NCBI RefSeq assembly: GCF_037975445.1
Contig: NZ_CP150254.1
Location: forward strand, 3,656,001 to 3,720,000
DNA length: 64,000 bases
Reading direction: 5' to 3'
Source: Peribacillus sp. FSL P2-0133
Lineage (GTDB): Bacteria > Bacillota > Bacilli > Bacillales > DSM-1321
Under the pieces are notes generated by a model. The model was not told the DNA's origin. It ran no database searches and worked only from the letters and a program-made list of their open reading frames with translations. Shown here one piece after another: positions 15,623-25,533 of the stretch. A program made the position numbers and the translations under genes. Each line of letters opens with the position of its first letter. The stretch's first letter is position 1.

Positions 15623-18367
15623 ATGGCTGAAAAATATAATACTAGAGAAGAACGCCGAAAGCAGGGGCAGACTCAAAAAAAGGGACAGAATAAAGGTCCT
15701 AAAAAGCCAACCAATATGCTTAAGCGAATTTTCCTTATACTTGTTACAATCGGAATAATAGGCCTTGTTGCCGGTGGAGCTGCAATGGCTTACTTTATAA
15801 GCGACGCTCCAAAACTTGACGAAAAGCTTTTGAAAGATCCGGTCACATCCAAGATTCTCGATGAAAATGGTAAATTGCTAGCTGAAATCGGAAAGGAAAA
15901 CCGGGATTATGTAAATTATGAAGATATTCCCGATTTAGTCGAAGAAGCTTTCCTGGCAACGGAAGATTCACGTTTTTATGAACACCACGGGGTCGATTTC
16001 TTACGTCTGGGCAGTGCCGTCATAGCTAACTTCAAAAACGGATTCGGCTCAGAGGGTGCAAGTACATTGACCCAGCAGGTTATCAAGCGTTCTTATTTAA
16101 CACCTGATAAGACCATTAAAAGGAAAGTCCAGGAAATGTGGCTATCCATTCAGCTTGAAAGAAAATATACAAAAGAAGAAATTTTCGAAATGTATGTGAA
16201 TAAGATATTCTTTGCAAACCGCGCCAACGGGATCTTAACTGCATCGCAAACTTATTATGGAAAAGATCTTAACGAATTGAAATTGAACGAAGCGGCCATG
16301 CTTGTAGGTTTACCGCAAAGCCCAAGCAGGTATGACCCGTATAAACACCCTGAACGTGCGAAAGAACGCCGTGATATTGTTCTGCACTTAATGAATAAAC
16401 ATGGATATATCACCGAAACAGAAATGAAAGATGCACAAAGCATCGATATAACTGAAGGGCTTCAAGAAATCGATAAGAGCCAAATCGATACGACCGCATA
16501 CGATGCATTCATCGATTTGGTAATTGAGGAAGTCGGGGATATGGGTGACTATAACGTCTTTACCGACGGTTTGGAAATCCAAACGACCATTGATAAAGAT
16601 GCCCAAGAATATGTCTATAACATGTTGAACAGTGATGAAATCATCAATTATCCAAGTAAAGATCTCCAAGCAGGAGTCACATTACTCGATACAGAAACTG
16701 GTGAAATTAAAGCAGTGGGCGGCGGCAGGAACACGACGGTTAAACGCGGCTGGAATTATGCAACGGATGCCAAGCGGTCACCTGGTTCGACCATTAAGCC
16801 GATTCTGGATTATGGTCCTGCCGTGGAATATTTAAACTGGTCCACCTACCAACAAATCAAGGATGAGGAATATAAATACAGTAATGGAACACCGCTTAAA
16901 AATGCTTCAGGACGACATTATGGTACTGTAACCACTCGTGAAGCACTGGCACGGTCATTAAATATTCCTGCCTTAAAAACGCTTCAAGCAGTCGGATTGG
17001 ACCGGGCACGTGATTTTGCCACTGACCTTGGCATTCCTTTTGACAAGGAAATTACCGAATCGGCAGCATTGGGCGGCGGTAAGGATGTTTCTACACTTGA
17101 ACTTGCCGGTGCATACAGTTCATTCGGAAACAACGGTATCTATAATGAACCGCATAGTGTGAAAAAGATTGTTTTACGTGATAAAACAACCATCAAAAAT
17201 AAGACGGAATCAAAGCCTGTCATGAAAGATTCAACAGCTTTCATCGTGACGGACATGTTGAAAAGCGTAATGAAAGAACCTTATGGAACAGGAAGGTTAG
17301 CCAATATACCTAGTCTCCCGGTAGCCGGTAAAACAGGTTCAACCAACTTCACGCCTGAACAGCGTGCAGCGAACAACATCCCATCTTCCGGTGTAAAAGA
17401 CAGCTGGATGGCGGGTTATACAACGAATTATACAGTCGCGGTTTGGGCTGGTTATGATAATGCATCTGGTGAGCAAATGGAATATCTGGGTGAATCATCT
17501 CAAAGGATCCCTAAATTCATCTTTAAGAATTTAATGGAACATATGGCTCAATCAAAAGAAACGAAAGACTTTGATCAACCTGACAGTGTTGTGAAGGTTG
17601 GAGTCATCAAAGGTTCGAATCCAGCTGTTAAAGCTAATGAATATACACCAAGCAGTAAAATCACTTATGAATATTATGTTAAAGGCCACGAGCCAACACA
17701 AGTGACGACAGAATATGAAAAAATCGACTCACCTGGCATTAACGCTTCTTACAACCAGGAAAGCAATGAAATCAATCTATCATGGTCATATCCTAGAGGT
17801 AATGGGAATACCCAATTCGAGGTTAAGATGTCCGTGGACGGCGGTGCACAGAGCGTATTAAAAAAATCGAAGGATACTAGTTTAACGATCCCTAATCCAA
17901 CCCCTGGAAGTAAATATACTTTCTCAGTGGTAGCTCTAGTTGATAACCAACAAAGTGATCCTGCGAGTACATCTGTCAAAATACCTGCTGAAGTGGAAGT
18001 CCCTGAGGGTACTGAGGACGAGAAGATTGAAGATCCTGCCGAAGGTGAAAATCCGGAACAAGAAACTCCTGCAGAAGGCGAAGAGGATAAACAAGACAAA
18101 GACAAAGACAAAAATAACAATGGCGAAAATAGTGAAAACGGCAATAACGACAATAACGGAAATAATGGAAATGGCAACAATGATAATAATGGTAATGGGA
18201 ATGGAAATGGCAACAACACTGATGACGGAAATGGCAATAAGGGCGATGAGGACGTCGAAGGCGGGGATGATGTCACTGACCCCGGAACGGTAGAAGAGGA
18301 AAAACCAGTCGAAACCCCTGAACCTGACCCTAACCCGGACCCAGATCCAAACAAAGATACGGAATAA
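15623..18367 (+). CDS. ponA: Class A penicillin-binding protein PBP1 (PonA)
   Basis: A 914-aa bifunctional peptidoglycan synthase. A basic cytoplasmic N-terminus and one membrane anchor (about residues 35-57) precede a GT51 glycosyltransferase domain with catalytic Glu114 in EDSRFYEHHG and the GASTLTQQ motif. The transpeptidase domain has STIK (active Ser389), SLN and KTGS (570-573). A fibronectin type III-like domain covers roughly 700-790. The last 110 residues form an Asp/Glu/Pro then Asn/Gly repeat tail. It polymerises and cross-links peptidoglycan outside the membrane and is a known partner of GpsB, encoded at 5 kb. Co-transcribed with recU. Confidence 0.96.
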   Translation: MAEKYNTREERRKQGQTQKKGQNKGPKKPTNMLKRIFLILVTIGIIGLVAGGAAMAYFISDAPKLDEKLLKDPVTSKILDENGKLLAEIGKENRDYVNYEDIPDLVEEAFLATEDSRFYEHHGVDFLRLGSAVIANFKNGFGSEGASTLTQQVIKRSYLTPDKTIKRKVQEMWLSIQLERKYTKEEIFEMYVNKIFFANRANGILTASQTYYGKDLNELKLNEAAMLVGLPQSPSRYDPYKHPERAKERRDIVLHLMNKHGYITETEMKDAQSIDITEGLQEIDKSQIDTTAYDAFIDLVIEEVGDMGDYNVFTDGLEIQTTIDKDAQEYVYNMLNSDEIINYPSKDLQAGVTLLDTETGEIKAVGGGRNTTVKRGWNYATDAKRSPGSTIKPILDYGPAVEYLNWSTYQQIKDEEYKYSNGTPLKNASGRHYGTVTTREALARSLNIPALKTLQAVGLDRARDFATDLGIPFDKEITESAALGGGKDVSTLELAGAYSSFGNNGIYNEPHSVKKIVLRDKTTIKNKTESKPVMKDSTAFIVTDMLKSVMKEPYGTGRLANIPSLPVAGKTGSTNFTPEQRAANNIPSSGVKDSWMAGYTTNYTVAVWAGYDNASGEQMEYLGESSQRIPKFIFKNLMEHMAQSKETKDFDQPDSVVKVGVIKGSNPAVKANEYTPSSKITYEYYVKGHEPTQVTTEYEKIDSPGINASYNQESNEINLSWSYPRGNGNTQFEVKMSVDGGAQSVLKKSKDTSLTIPNPTPGSKYTFSVVALVDNQQSDPASTSVKIPAEVEVPEGTEDEKIEDPAEGENPEQETPAEGEEDKQDKDKDKNNNGENSENGNNDNNGNNGNGNNDNNGNGNGNGNNTDDGNGNKGDEDVEGGDDVTDPGTVEEEKPVETPEPDPNPDPDPNKDTE

Positions 18368-18387
18368 ATATATAAAGATTGACTAAA

Positions 18388-18416
18388 AAAACGTCTAAGC
18401 TTTTAGCTTAGACGTT
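18388..18416. terminator. Bidirectional terminator between ponA and ypoC
   Basis: A 12-13-bp stem (AAACGTCTAAGCT with its complement) is flanked by A and T runs on both sides, between convergent ponA and ypoC. It overlaps the ypoC stop region. Confidence 0.88.
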
Positions 18417-18947
18417 TTTTTGGCTGTTCTTATTTTTGATCATGAACTTCACATATTGTTTTTCAAATTCTCGGAACAACTCACTAAGCTGTCTATAAGA
18501 ATGAAAAAAAGCAGGTCTTGCAAGGATAAATGAAAGCCTTTCATCCATATTTACCGGAATATTGTTAAAGGATTCTATTTGGACCCGGAAATCATTCAAT
18601 ACCACTGGCTTCCCATGCATCCAGTAGACTGCGGTTAAAAACAAACCGATCCCCTTCTTCATGAGTCCCAATGTCTGTCCCACTTTTCGCTCAGAAAATA
18701 GCAAACTGCATTCTGAATCAATTCCCTTCCATATTTCCAGAAGTTCCTTTACATGCATTGCCCCCTTATTCCAAGGAGCATACGCCTCTACATTATTATA
18801 ATAAAGTAACTCATACGGGAAAGCCTCGAATGGGATCGTTTCACTCCAAACTGCATATCGCTCTTTTTCCAAGATGGGTTCCTTTTCAGGAAAAAACAAA
18901 GAATGGTCCAATTCTTTAGGAACTTTTAATGATATGGACTGCGTCAA
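18408..18947 (-). CDS. ypoC: YpoC-family protein
   Basis: A 179-aa cytoplasmic protein matched to YpoC by length and position between ponA and nth. No catalytic motif or membrane span is apparent; one central hydrophobic helix (GLFLTAVYWMHGK) is probably buried. Its start overlaps the nth stop by 4 bases (ATGA), so translation is likely coupled. Function unknown. Confidence 0.8.
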   Translation of the reverse strand: MTQSISLKVPKELDHSLFFPEKEPILEKERYAVWSETIPFEAFPYELLYYNNVEAYAPWNKGAMHVKELLEIWKGIDSECSLLFSERKVGQTLGLMKKGIGLFLTAVYWMHGKPVVLNDFRVQIESFNNIPVNMDERLSFILARPAFFHSYRQLSELFREFEKQYVKFMIKNKNSQKNV

Positions 18948-19600
18948 TTGGCTTCTTTCCTTTTCATTCTTTTTTTACCTTCACGGCATAACTCGAGAAG
19001 CGGGCAGGTTTCACATCTTGGTGACTGGGCCTTGCAATGATAGCGTCCAAAGAATATCAGGCGGTGATGCGTAACGGACCATTCATCCTTTGGTATCTTA
19101 GCCATCAACGTTTTCTCAACATCGAGGACACTATCCTTCCAACGGCATAATCCCAGACGCTTGGAAACACGCTCTACATGGGTATCCACAGCAATCGCTG
19201 GCACATCAAAAGCAACGGAAACGACTACATTCGCCGTCTTTCTGCCAACGCCAGGCAATTTAACTAGCTCATCACGATCTCTGGGGACTTCTTTACCGTA
19301 CTCTTCGATCAGCATGTGCGACAACTTTTGTATGTTCTTCGCCTTGTTACGAAACAAACCGATTGAGCGAATGTCATTCTCCAACTCTTCTATCGGAACG
19401 CTTATGTAATCCTCAGGCGTTTTATATTTCTGAAATAAATCCTTCGTGACTTTATTGACTAATACATCCGTACACTGAGCTGACAGGGCAACAGCAACCA
19501 CCAATTCAAATGGATTGGAGTGATTCAGCTCACAATGGGCATCCGGAAACATTTCACCCATCGTATCCAGACAATATCGAATTTGAGCTTTATTCAACAT
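18944..19600 (-). CDS. nth: Endonuclease III (base excision repair)
   Basis: A 218-aa DNA glycosylase/AP lyase that removes oxidised pyrimidines. The helix-hairpin-helix LPGVGRKTANVV carries the catalytic Lys, and the catalytic Asp lies in AVDTHVERV. The C-terminal 4Fe-4S cluster pattern C-x6-C-x2-C-x5-C is complete (CKAQSPRCETCPLLELC). The protein is full length. The order dnaD-nth-ypoC is a conserved Bacillus block. Confidence 0.96.
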   Translation of the reverse strand: MLNKAQIRYCLDTMGEMFPDAHCELNHSNPFELVVAVALSAQCTDVLVNKVTKDLFQKYKTPEDYISVPIEELENDIRSIGLFRNKAKNIQKLSHMLIEEYGKEVPRDRDELVKLPGVGRKTANVVVSVAFDVPAIAVDTHVERVSKRLGLCRWKDSVLDVEKTLMAKIPKDEWSVTHHRLIFFGRYHCKAQSPRCETCPLLELCREGKKRMKRKEAN

Positions 19601-19622
19601 ATTGGTTCTCCTTCAATTTACA

Positions 19623-20318
19623 TTACTGCTCGAGCCAGTTATAGAAAGGCACATCTTTCAACGGTTGTGCAGTCTCCGTCTTTCGGTCCCTCTTTTGGTG
19701 AACTCTAAATTTTTGTCCTTGCTCCCTTGCCTGTTCCAAGGTTTTAATTCCATTCTTTTTCCACTCGAATAAAATTCGATCAATGTATCGGAAATTCAAT
19801 TTTCCGGAAATGACAGACTCCCTCAGAGCTGACTTAATGATCTCAGGTTGATGGTCGTCTTCCATCCACATTGCCAATGTCTCACATTCAAATGGAGATA
19901 AAGGGCGGCCAAACTCCTGTTCAAATATCGTATAAAGGCTCTCCCCCGCTTTTTGGATTTCAGCAGACTCTGACTGTTTCAAAGTTTTCAAGAAACAGTC
20001 CATCATTTTTTCATAAAGTGGGGACAACGAATATTTTTCCTGTCCGATTTCTTGGCTCTCCTCAACCACCATTTCAACAAATCCCCTTTGGACCAAACGC
20101 TGGATCAAGAATAGACATTCCGTTTCCTGCAATGTCATTCGGTCAGAAAGTTGGGATGGTGCAGGGAAATGGTTACCTTTATCGATGAAGCTTTGCAATT
20201 GTAATAATAGGACCATTTCTTGTTCATTCAGCCCCATTGTACTATAGTTAGTCAACAAAAAGGATGGAATCGTTATCGTTCCTTCCTTAAACCACGCATA
20301 TAAATGTTCTTTATTCAT
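19623..20318 (-). CDS. dnaD: DNA replication initiation protein DnaD
   Basis: A 231-aa primosome protein that acts after DnaA at oriC and in PriA-dependent restart to help load the DnaC helicase. An N-terminal winged-helix DnaD domain (about residues 10-95) and a C-terminal DnaD/DnaB2 domain with the YxxxI signature (YIDRILFEWKKNG) are visible. I prefer the ATG at 20318, 9 bases after AGAGGTG, over a GTG four codons earlier that lies inside this ribosome binding site. It sits 22 bases upstream of nth. Confidence 0.93.
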   Translation of the reverse strand: MNKEHLYAWFKEGTITIPSFLLTNYSTMGLNEQEMVLLLQLQSFIDKGNHFPAPSQLSDRMTLQETECLFLIQRLVQRGFVEMVVEESQEIGQEKYSLSPLYEKMMDCFLKTLKQSESAEIQKAGESLYTIFEQEFGRPLSPFECETLAMWMEDDHQPEIIKSALRESVISGKLNFRYIDRILFEWKKNGIKTLEQAREQGQKFRVHQKRDRKTETAQPLKDVPFYNWLEQ

Positions 20319-20390
20319 GTATTTGGACACCTCTGGTTAAGTATAACATGAATAAGGCTCTCCGAATAAGTTTATAATTTTAACAAAAAA

Positions 20391-20421
20391 CGGTTATCTG
20401 CCAAATATGGCAAGATAACCG
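20391..20421 (-). terminator. Terminator of asnS
   Basis: A stem of about 13 bp (CGGTTATCTTGCCA paired with TGGCAGATAACCG) is followed on the minus strand by TTTTTTG, 15 bases after the asnS stop. Confidence 0.85.
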
Positions 20422-20435
20422 CTTCATTTACGGAA

Positions 20436-21728
20436 TCAAGGATATAATCGATTTAATAGACGTGGGAACGGGATGGTTTCACGGACATGCTCGACTCCAC
20501 TGATCCATGCAACGGTGCGTTCTAATCCCAAACCGAAGCCTGAATGCGGTACAGAGCCATATTTTCTTAATTCCATATACCATTTGTAAGCATCTTCGCT
20601 CAAGCCATGCTCATTGATTCTCTGTTCAAGCAATTCCTGATCATGAATCCGCTCTGAACCGCCAATTATTTCTCCATAACCTTCCGGAGCGATCAAATCG
20701 GCACAAAGAACCACTTCTTCCCTGTAAGGATCTGGCTGCATATAAAAAGGCTTGATTTTGGTTGGATAATGAGTTATGAAAACAGGCTTATCATAACTTT
20801 CCGCTATCGCAGTTTCATGCGGAGCTCCAAAATCATCACCCCATTGGATATCATCAAATCCTTGTTCATGAAGGAACTTAATGGCTTCATCATATGTAAT
20901 CCGCGGGAAAGGAGCTTTAATTTGTTCAAGCTTCGCTGTATCACGGCCCAGTGTATTTAACTCAAGCTGACAGTTTTTCAATACGGATTGGATGATGGAA
21001 GAAACGAATTGCTCCTGGACCTCCAGGTTTTCTTTAAATTCGATAAAAGCCATTTCTGGTTCAATCATCCAGAACTCGATTAAATGTCGTCTTGTTTTGG
21101 ATTTTTCTGCCCTGAAGGTAGGACCAAAGGAAAATACTTTCCCAAGTGCCATGGCAGCCGCTTCCATATAGAGCTGACCACTTTGTGAAAGGTATGCATC
21201 CTCATCAAAGTATTTAGTCGCGAACAACTCACTCGTTCCTTCTGGTGCGCTTCCAGTTAAAATTGGGGGATCCACTTTAACGAAACCTTCTTCATTAAAG
21301 AATTCATATGTAGCACGGATTATTTCATTCCGGATTTTCATGACTGCATGCTGCCGTTTTGAACGCAGCCACAAATGGCGGTTATCCATTAAGAATTCGG
21401 GACCATGAGCTTTAGGTGTAATGGGATAATCCAATGATTCATGTATGATTTCAATATCTTTCACCTGTAACTCAAAACCGAACGGCGATCGTTCATCCTT
21501 TTGAATGACACCTGTTACATACAAGGATGACTCTTGCGAAATCGATTTCGCACGAGCGAAAATTTCTTCACCCACTTCAGCTTTCACGACCACACCTTGA
21601 ATGAAACCAGAGCCATCACGGATTTGAAGGAAAGCAATTTTCCCACTGGAACGTTTGCTGGCAAGCCAGCCTCCAATGGTAACTTCTTGATCGACGAATT
21701 TGCTAGCATCTTTTATTGTAATTTTCAC
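20436..21728 (-). CDS. asnS: Asparaginyl-tRNA synthetase
   Basis: A 430-aa class IIb aminoacyl-tRNA synthetase that charges tRNA-Asn. An N-terminal OB-fold anticodon-binding domain (about residues 1-110) precedes the catalytic domain. Motif 2 appears in [11 protein letters not shown] and motif 3 in [10 protein letters not shown]. The GTG at 21728 is chosen because GGAGG lies 8 bases upstream; a TTG five codons earlier overlaps it. No T-box leader is visible upstream. In B. subtilis aspB lies directly upstream; here a 16-kb catabolic island separates them. Confidence 0.95.
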   Translation of the reverse strand: MKITIKDASKFVDQEVTIGGWLASKRSSGKIAFLQIRDGSGFIQGVVVKAEVGEEIFARAKSISQESSLYVTGVIQKDERSPFGFELQVKDIEIIHESLDYPITPKAHGPEFLMDNRHLWLRSKRQHAVMKIRNEIIRATYEFFNEEGFVKVDPPILTGSAPEGTSELFATKYFDEDAYLSQSGQLYMEAAAMALGKVFSFGPTFRAEKSKTRRHLIEFWMIEPEMAFIEFKENLEVQEQFVSSIIQSVLKNCQLELNTLGRDTAKLEQIKAPFPRITYDEAIKFLHEQGFDDIQWGDDFGAPHETAIAESYDKPVFITHYPTKIKPFYMQPDPYREEVVLCADLIAPEGYGEIIGGSERIHDQELLEQRINEHGLSEDAYKWYMELRKYGSVPHSGFGLGLERTVAWISGVEHVRETIPFPRLLNRLYP

Positions 21729-21990
21729 GGAATTTACCTCCAAAAATAGCTTAACTTACTAATGAATTTACTCTACTTATTATACCCATAGCCCTGCTTA
21801 CAAGCAAATAAATCACTTGAAGCGGAAGTTCCATGCCCTTTTAAATCACTCTTATTATGTTTTTGTCGCGTATTCGCCAGATTGTATGGTAGATTACTTT
21901 TCACTAATGCCCATGCTCTTATTACTGGAAAGTCATCTCTGTATATGTATCGATCGACATTTCTACTTTTAAACAAAGGATTGAATCCAA

Positions 21991-23850
21991 TCAACCAATG
22001 GTAATCATTTTCGCCTTTAACAAGGTTTCAAATGATGCATATAATTGAAAAGCACTTTTAGGGTTTCTTATTTGGCAGGAAAGCAGCTCTTCAAGTCTTT
22101 TGATCCTATAGCGTAAACCACTCATTGAAATGTTCAATTCTTTCATGCTGCATTCAAGATTTCCACCGCATTGCAGAAATACATAAAGCGTTTTCAATAA
22201 TTCATTCATTTTTGGATCTTCTTTCATCAATAAAGGACCCAGCATTTTCTCAGCTTTTTGCAGGACCGCTGGAGTACTACCAGTATGCATTAAAATGGAT
22301 AGCAGATCGACTTCTTCAAATTTGGTAATATCCCGAGTTCCTTCATTCATATTCAAAGCGGTTAAAGCTTCTTGAAAAACATCCTGAGCCCGTTCCAATT
22401 CATCACTTGTTGTGCTAAGTCCCATTTTAAAATTATATCCGCTGAAAACAGTATATAAGTGATTGATGCATTCCTTGGTTAGAAATTGAAATTCATTTCC
22501 AGGACTCAATGGTATAAGCAATACGATATTACCATCCCTTAATGCTGTTAAGACGACTTGATTCCGCTTCTTAAAGAAACTATATATCTCTTCGATGATT
22601 TTCTGCTGAATGAAATAGTCATTCTCTGTCCCCCGATCGGAGGAAAAATCATAGCCCAGCACCGCAATGGTGAAAGGATGATCCAATGAAGCGTCTAAAT
22701 ACATGCTTTTTTTGATTATTTCTTCTCTAGAAGCAAATTCTCTATTTAATATTTGTTCAAGAAATAAACCTTTTACCCTTTCAAGGGCTTCAAAACTGCT
22801 TTTCTCATTTAAGAGGAATAAGGAACCAGTCATGGAAACCCTCTCAAGAATCATTCGATTGATTTCCAGGTTCGTTTTTCCTTCGACTCGATCAGACTGC
22901 ACAAAGGCACAATAGCCATAAGTTTTATTTTGTAACGTTATGGGAGTATAAAGCAGCTCCATCCCATCTTTTACGATTCTTCCGGTCTCCAAAGTGACAG
23001 GGCCATTTTCCCTCATTAATTTAAGCTGATTCCTGACTTCCCTCACCTTCCCTTTCTGAAAGCCAGCATGATAAACCTGATTGCCATTGAAATTCTCCAT
23101 CAACAAAGGTATTTTTGTTTTCTGATAAACCATCCTCACTATGGATTGAAGGCTTCTTCCGTTAATTAACTCTTCTGTCAGCAAATTATGAATATCCATC
23201 ACTTTTGACAAACTATTGCGTTCCTCCAGCAGCTTTTCATATGTTACGGCAAGCTCTTGTACAATCGGTTCGGTTTTATAATATTTCAACTCATCCTGAA
23301 TCTCCGTGCCCCATAAATGTATCGATTTACCTTCGTATCTACACTCTGATTGCCCTGCTCCCTTACAGGCACTTTCCTTGAAAATCACTTCATGACCGCA
23401 GACCGTTGAATAAAATCCACTTGCATATCCCGTCAATGTATAACAGACTGGCTTTTCCGCGATGCCTGTCTGAGTGATATGTTCCTCTGCTTCATAGGAA
23501 TTCACCCAAACCCCTTCCACCTTTACAGAGTGCACTTCCGCTTGACTATCCATCGATAATTCCAGATTCATAGTATTAACTTTTGTATAACCTTGCAGCA
23601 TATGTAAAATGGGGCCTTGCCTCAGTATCTCCTTAACCGTTGACATATTCCCTTTTAGTGCCTTTTTAGCATCATTGACTCCGATATTCCAGCCATAACG
23701 TATTAAAAAAGACTTCATTCTTTCAAATCCAATATTCTCGATCAAGTCCTTTCTTAAAGTACCGAAAATCGAAGAGGAAGTCAGGATCATCCTCTCATCA
23801 TTTAAATGAATTTCACCATCATCATTCTTAAGATTCAAAAGATTCGTCAT
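21991..23850 (-). CDS. XylR_N-V4R sensor fused to PucR-type HTH regulator
   Basis: A 619-aa transcription regulator, probably of the 4-HPA genes around it. Residues 10-115 resemble the aromatic-sensing XylR_N domain of DmpR/MopR/XylR. Residues 125-195 form a V4R domain with Cys136, Glu159, Cys162 and Cys170, whose spacing equals the MopR zinc site as I recall it. Trp115 aligns with a MopR ligand-pocket Trp, but the paired His is Gly87 here. Instead of a sigma-54 AAA+ domain, the C-terminus is a PucR/CdaR-like region ending in the helix-turn-helix LNISMSGLRYRIKRLEELL. A candidate CcpA site lies 65 bases upstream. The ligand is not provable from sequence. Confidence 0.85.
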   Translation of the reverse strand: MTNLLNLKNDDGEIHLNDERMILTSSSIFGTLRKDLIENIGFERMKSFLIRYGWNIGVNDAKKALKGNMSTVKEILRQGPILHMLQGYTKVNTMNLELSMDSQAEVHSVKVEGVWVNSYEAEEHITQTGIAEKPVCYTLTGYASGFYSTVCGHEVIFKESACKGAGQSECRYEGKSIHLWGTEIQDELKYYKTEPIVQELAVTYEKLLEERNSLSKVMDIHNLLTEELINGRSLQSIVRMVYQKTKIPLLMENFNGNQVYHAGFQKGKVREVRNQLKLMRENGPVTLETGRIVKDGMELLYTPITLQNKTYGYCAFVQSDRVEGKTNLEINRMILERVSMTGSLFLLNEKSSFEALERVKGLFLEQILNREFASREEIIKKSMYLDASLDHPFTIAVLGYDFSSDRGTENDYFIQQKIIEEIYSFFKKRNQVVLTALRDGNIVLLIPLSPGNEFQFLTKECINHLYTVFSGYNFKMGLSTTSDELERAQDVFQEALTALNMNEGTRDITKFEEVDLLSILMHTGSTPAVLQKAEKMLGPLLMKEDPKMNELLKTLYVFLQCGGNLECSMKELNISMSGLRYRIKRLEELLSCQIRNPKSAFQLYASFETLLKAKMITIG

Positions 23851-23914
23851 GATTCCCTCCGGCTTTCCTTTTACATAATATTATACTTTTTCCATACCTT
23901 TCCTTTCAAGATAA

Positions 23915-23930
23915 ATGTAAACGCATTCAT
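23915..23930. promoter_or_regulatory. Candidate cre (CcpA) site upstream of the XylR/PucR regulator
   Basis: ATGTAAACGCATTCAT fits the degenerate cre consensus WTGNAANCGNWNNCWW at every fixed position. It lies 65 bases upstream of the regulator start and would connect aromatic catabolism to carbon catabolite repression. Chance matches to this consensus are possible. Confidence 0.5.
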
Positions 23931-24000
23931 ATCATGCAGTGGCGGAAAAACCGGTGGGAGTCCGATACAAACCATTCTTTTTCACGTTTTCTTAATCAGA

Positions 24001-25533
24001 TTAATTCATTCGGAGGTGGATCAAATCAGCATTAATGCCTTCATATGCATTTATCCACTTATCATTTGTCCAGCCATGGAGATCATAATCGTCCATTGCC
24101 AAGTCCACAAACGCTTTGAATTTATCTGATTGTCCATTTAAATCTGCCATTTTCATGGTTTCAAGCCTAATATTTTCATGGTTACCTGCATAATTGATTT
24201 CATATAATTCATTCCTGCCACCAAATTCCGTGCCGATGGAATCCCATATAAGTTTCATCAGTTTTACCCTTTCCACTGCCGAAACCCCGCCTGTACCCTT
24301 ATAATATTTATCGAGATACGGACGGACCTCAGGGTTTAAAAAATCCTTGGAGCTTGATGGGAGTTGAATGAGATTACCTGCTACAACTTGTTCAAATATC
24401 TGTTTCACCTTTGGCCAAACCATTGGTGCGAACACCCTATATGCAGTTGCATATGTGCTATTGGGTAGAACAGTGCCATTCGGCCCTTCCATCGGATCCG
24501 TAGCCATCGCTGTCGAGATAGCCCAAAACATATTCCTGTAAGCAAGCACTTCCCCTATATTGGCTTGAACTCCCCTAAATTGATTCGTTCCTGCCATTTC
24601 CGTAGCTTTCATCAGAAGCCCAGCCATAAAGTCCAATTTCACCGCATAGCGTGTGCAGCCATGAAATGTATATCGATTCATCCACCCAGTCTTGGATCTA
24701 AACCCATTTGCAATTTCCACATTATTATAGGCGAATACATTCTCCCATGGGACGAATACATGATCAAGGACGATGACTGCGTCATTTTCGTCGAACCGAC
24801 TGGAAAGCGGGTAATCGAAAGGAGTGCCTGACTTGGCAGCCGTTTCTTCAAAAGACTGTCTGCTGATCATTTTTAATCCCGGCGCATTCATCGGCACAAA
24901 GAAAATCAATGCATGGCTTCTATCTCCTTCCCCAAGATCGACAGGAGAATAATTCGCGACAAAATTATAATTCGTCAGTGCTGCAGAAGTTCCAACCATT
25001 TTGGCTCCGCTTACGATTATCCCATCATCCCGCTCTTCCACCGTACGCACAAATACCTCTTTATTTTCATGTAGCGGTTTATTCCTGTCCATTGCCGGAT
25101 TTATAATTGTATGGTTACAGAAGGGAACGTCCCTTGTGGTTTTTTCATACCATCTTTTCGCATTATCTTCAAATCCCTTATAAAAATCGCTATACGGTCC
25201 CAATGATCCTGTAAAAGCAGCTTTGTAGTCAGGGGTACGACCCATGAAACCATAGCTCAATTTTGACCATTGTGCTATCGCATCCCTTGCTTCAAGCAGC
25301 TCTGTTGCGTTCTTTGAGGCCTTGAAGAACTTATGGGTAGTATGACCTTCATCTGTCTTGGCCGTTAAAATCCGTGCAGTAACCGGATCATGGAGAGCAT
25401 CATATAGTTGGGCAATTGACCTGGCAGAATTGCGGTATGCTGGGTGTGTCGTCACATCATCTACTTTATCTCCGTTCAAGAATACCGTTCTTCCATCTCG
25501 TAAACTTTCTAAATACTCTTTACCATTCATCAT
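24001..25533 (-). CDS. hpaB: 4-HPA 3-monooxygenase oxygenase component, copy 1
   Basis: A 510-aa FADH2-dependent monooxygenase of the HpaB/PvcC family, which hydroxylates 4-hydroxyphenylacetate to homoprotocatechuate with FADH2 from a separate reductase. GFMGRTPDY carries Arg99 and Tyr103, and His141 lies in CNHTIINP. This 99/103/141 spacing equals that recalled for Thermus HpaB (100/104/142). I prefer the ATG at 25533; GGGGG upstream serves as ribosome binding site and overlaps an earlier ATG. It is divergent from hpaG1. A paralogue lies at 27.8 kb, and no reductase gene is in the window. Confidence 0.88.
   Translation of the reverse strand: MMNGKEYLESLRDGRTVFLNGDKVDDVTTHPAYRNSARSIAQLYDALHDPVTARILTAKTDEGHTTHKFFKASKNATELLEARDAIAQWSKLSYGFMGRTPDYKAAFTGSLGPYSDFYKGFEDNAKRWYEKTTRDVPFCNHTIINPAMDRNKPLHENKEVFVRTVEERDDGIIVSGAKMVGTSAALTNYNFVANYSPVDLGEGDRSHALIFFVPMNAPGLKMISRQSFEETAAKSGTPFDYPLSSRFDENDAVIVLDHVFVPWENVFAYNNVEIANGFRSKTGWMNRYTFHGCTRYAVKLDFMAGLLMKATEMAGTNQFRGVQANIGEVLAYRNMFWAISTAMATDPMEGPNGTVLPNSTYATAYRVFAPMVWPKVKQIFEQVVAGNLIQLPSSSKDFLNPEVRPYLDKYYKGTGGVSAVERVKLMKLIWDSIGTEFGGRNELYEINYAGNHENIRLETMKMADLNGQSDKFKAFVDLAMDDYDLHGWTNDKWINAYEGINADLIHLRMN

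Noticed and set aside
17749..18354. A 201-codon antisense frame under the ponA tail, Ser/Pro/Leu-rich
   Set aside because: It is a by-product of the repetitive Asn/Gly/Asp codons of ponA on the other strand, with no ribosome binding site.
21729..21990. T-box leader for asnS
   Set aside because: No T-box sequence (GGTGGTACCGCG-like), specifier loop or terminator was visible upstream of asnS.
21773..21994. A 73-codon minus-strand frame between asnS and the XylR/PucR regulator gene
   Set aside because: No Shine-Dalgarno sequence, odd composition, no recognisable motif, and it overlaps the expected asnS promoter region. Treated as chance.
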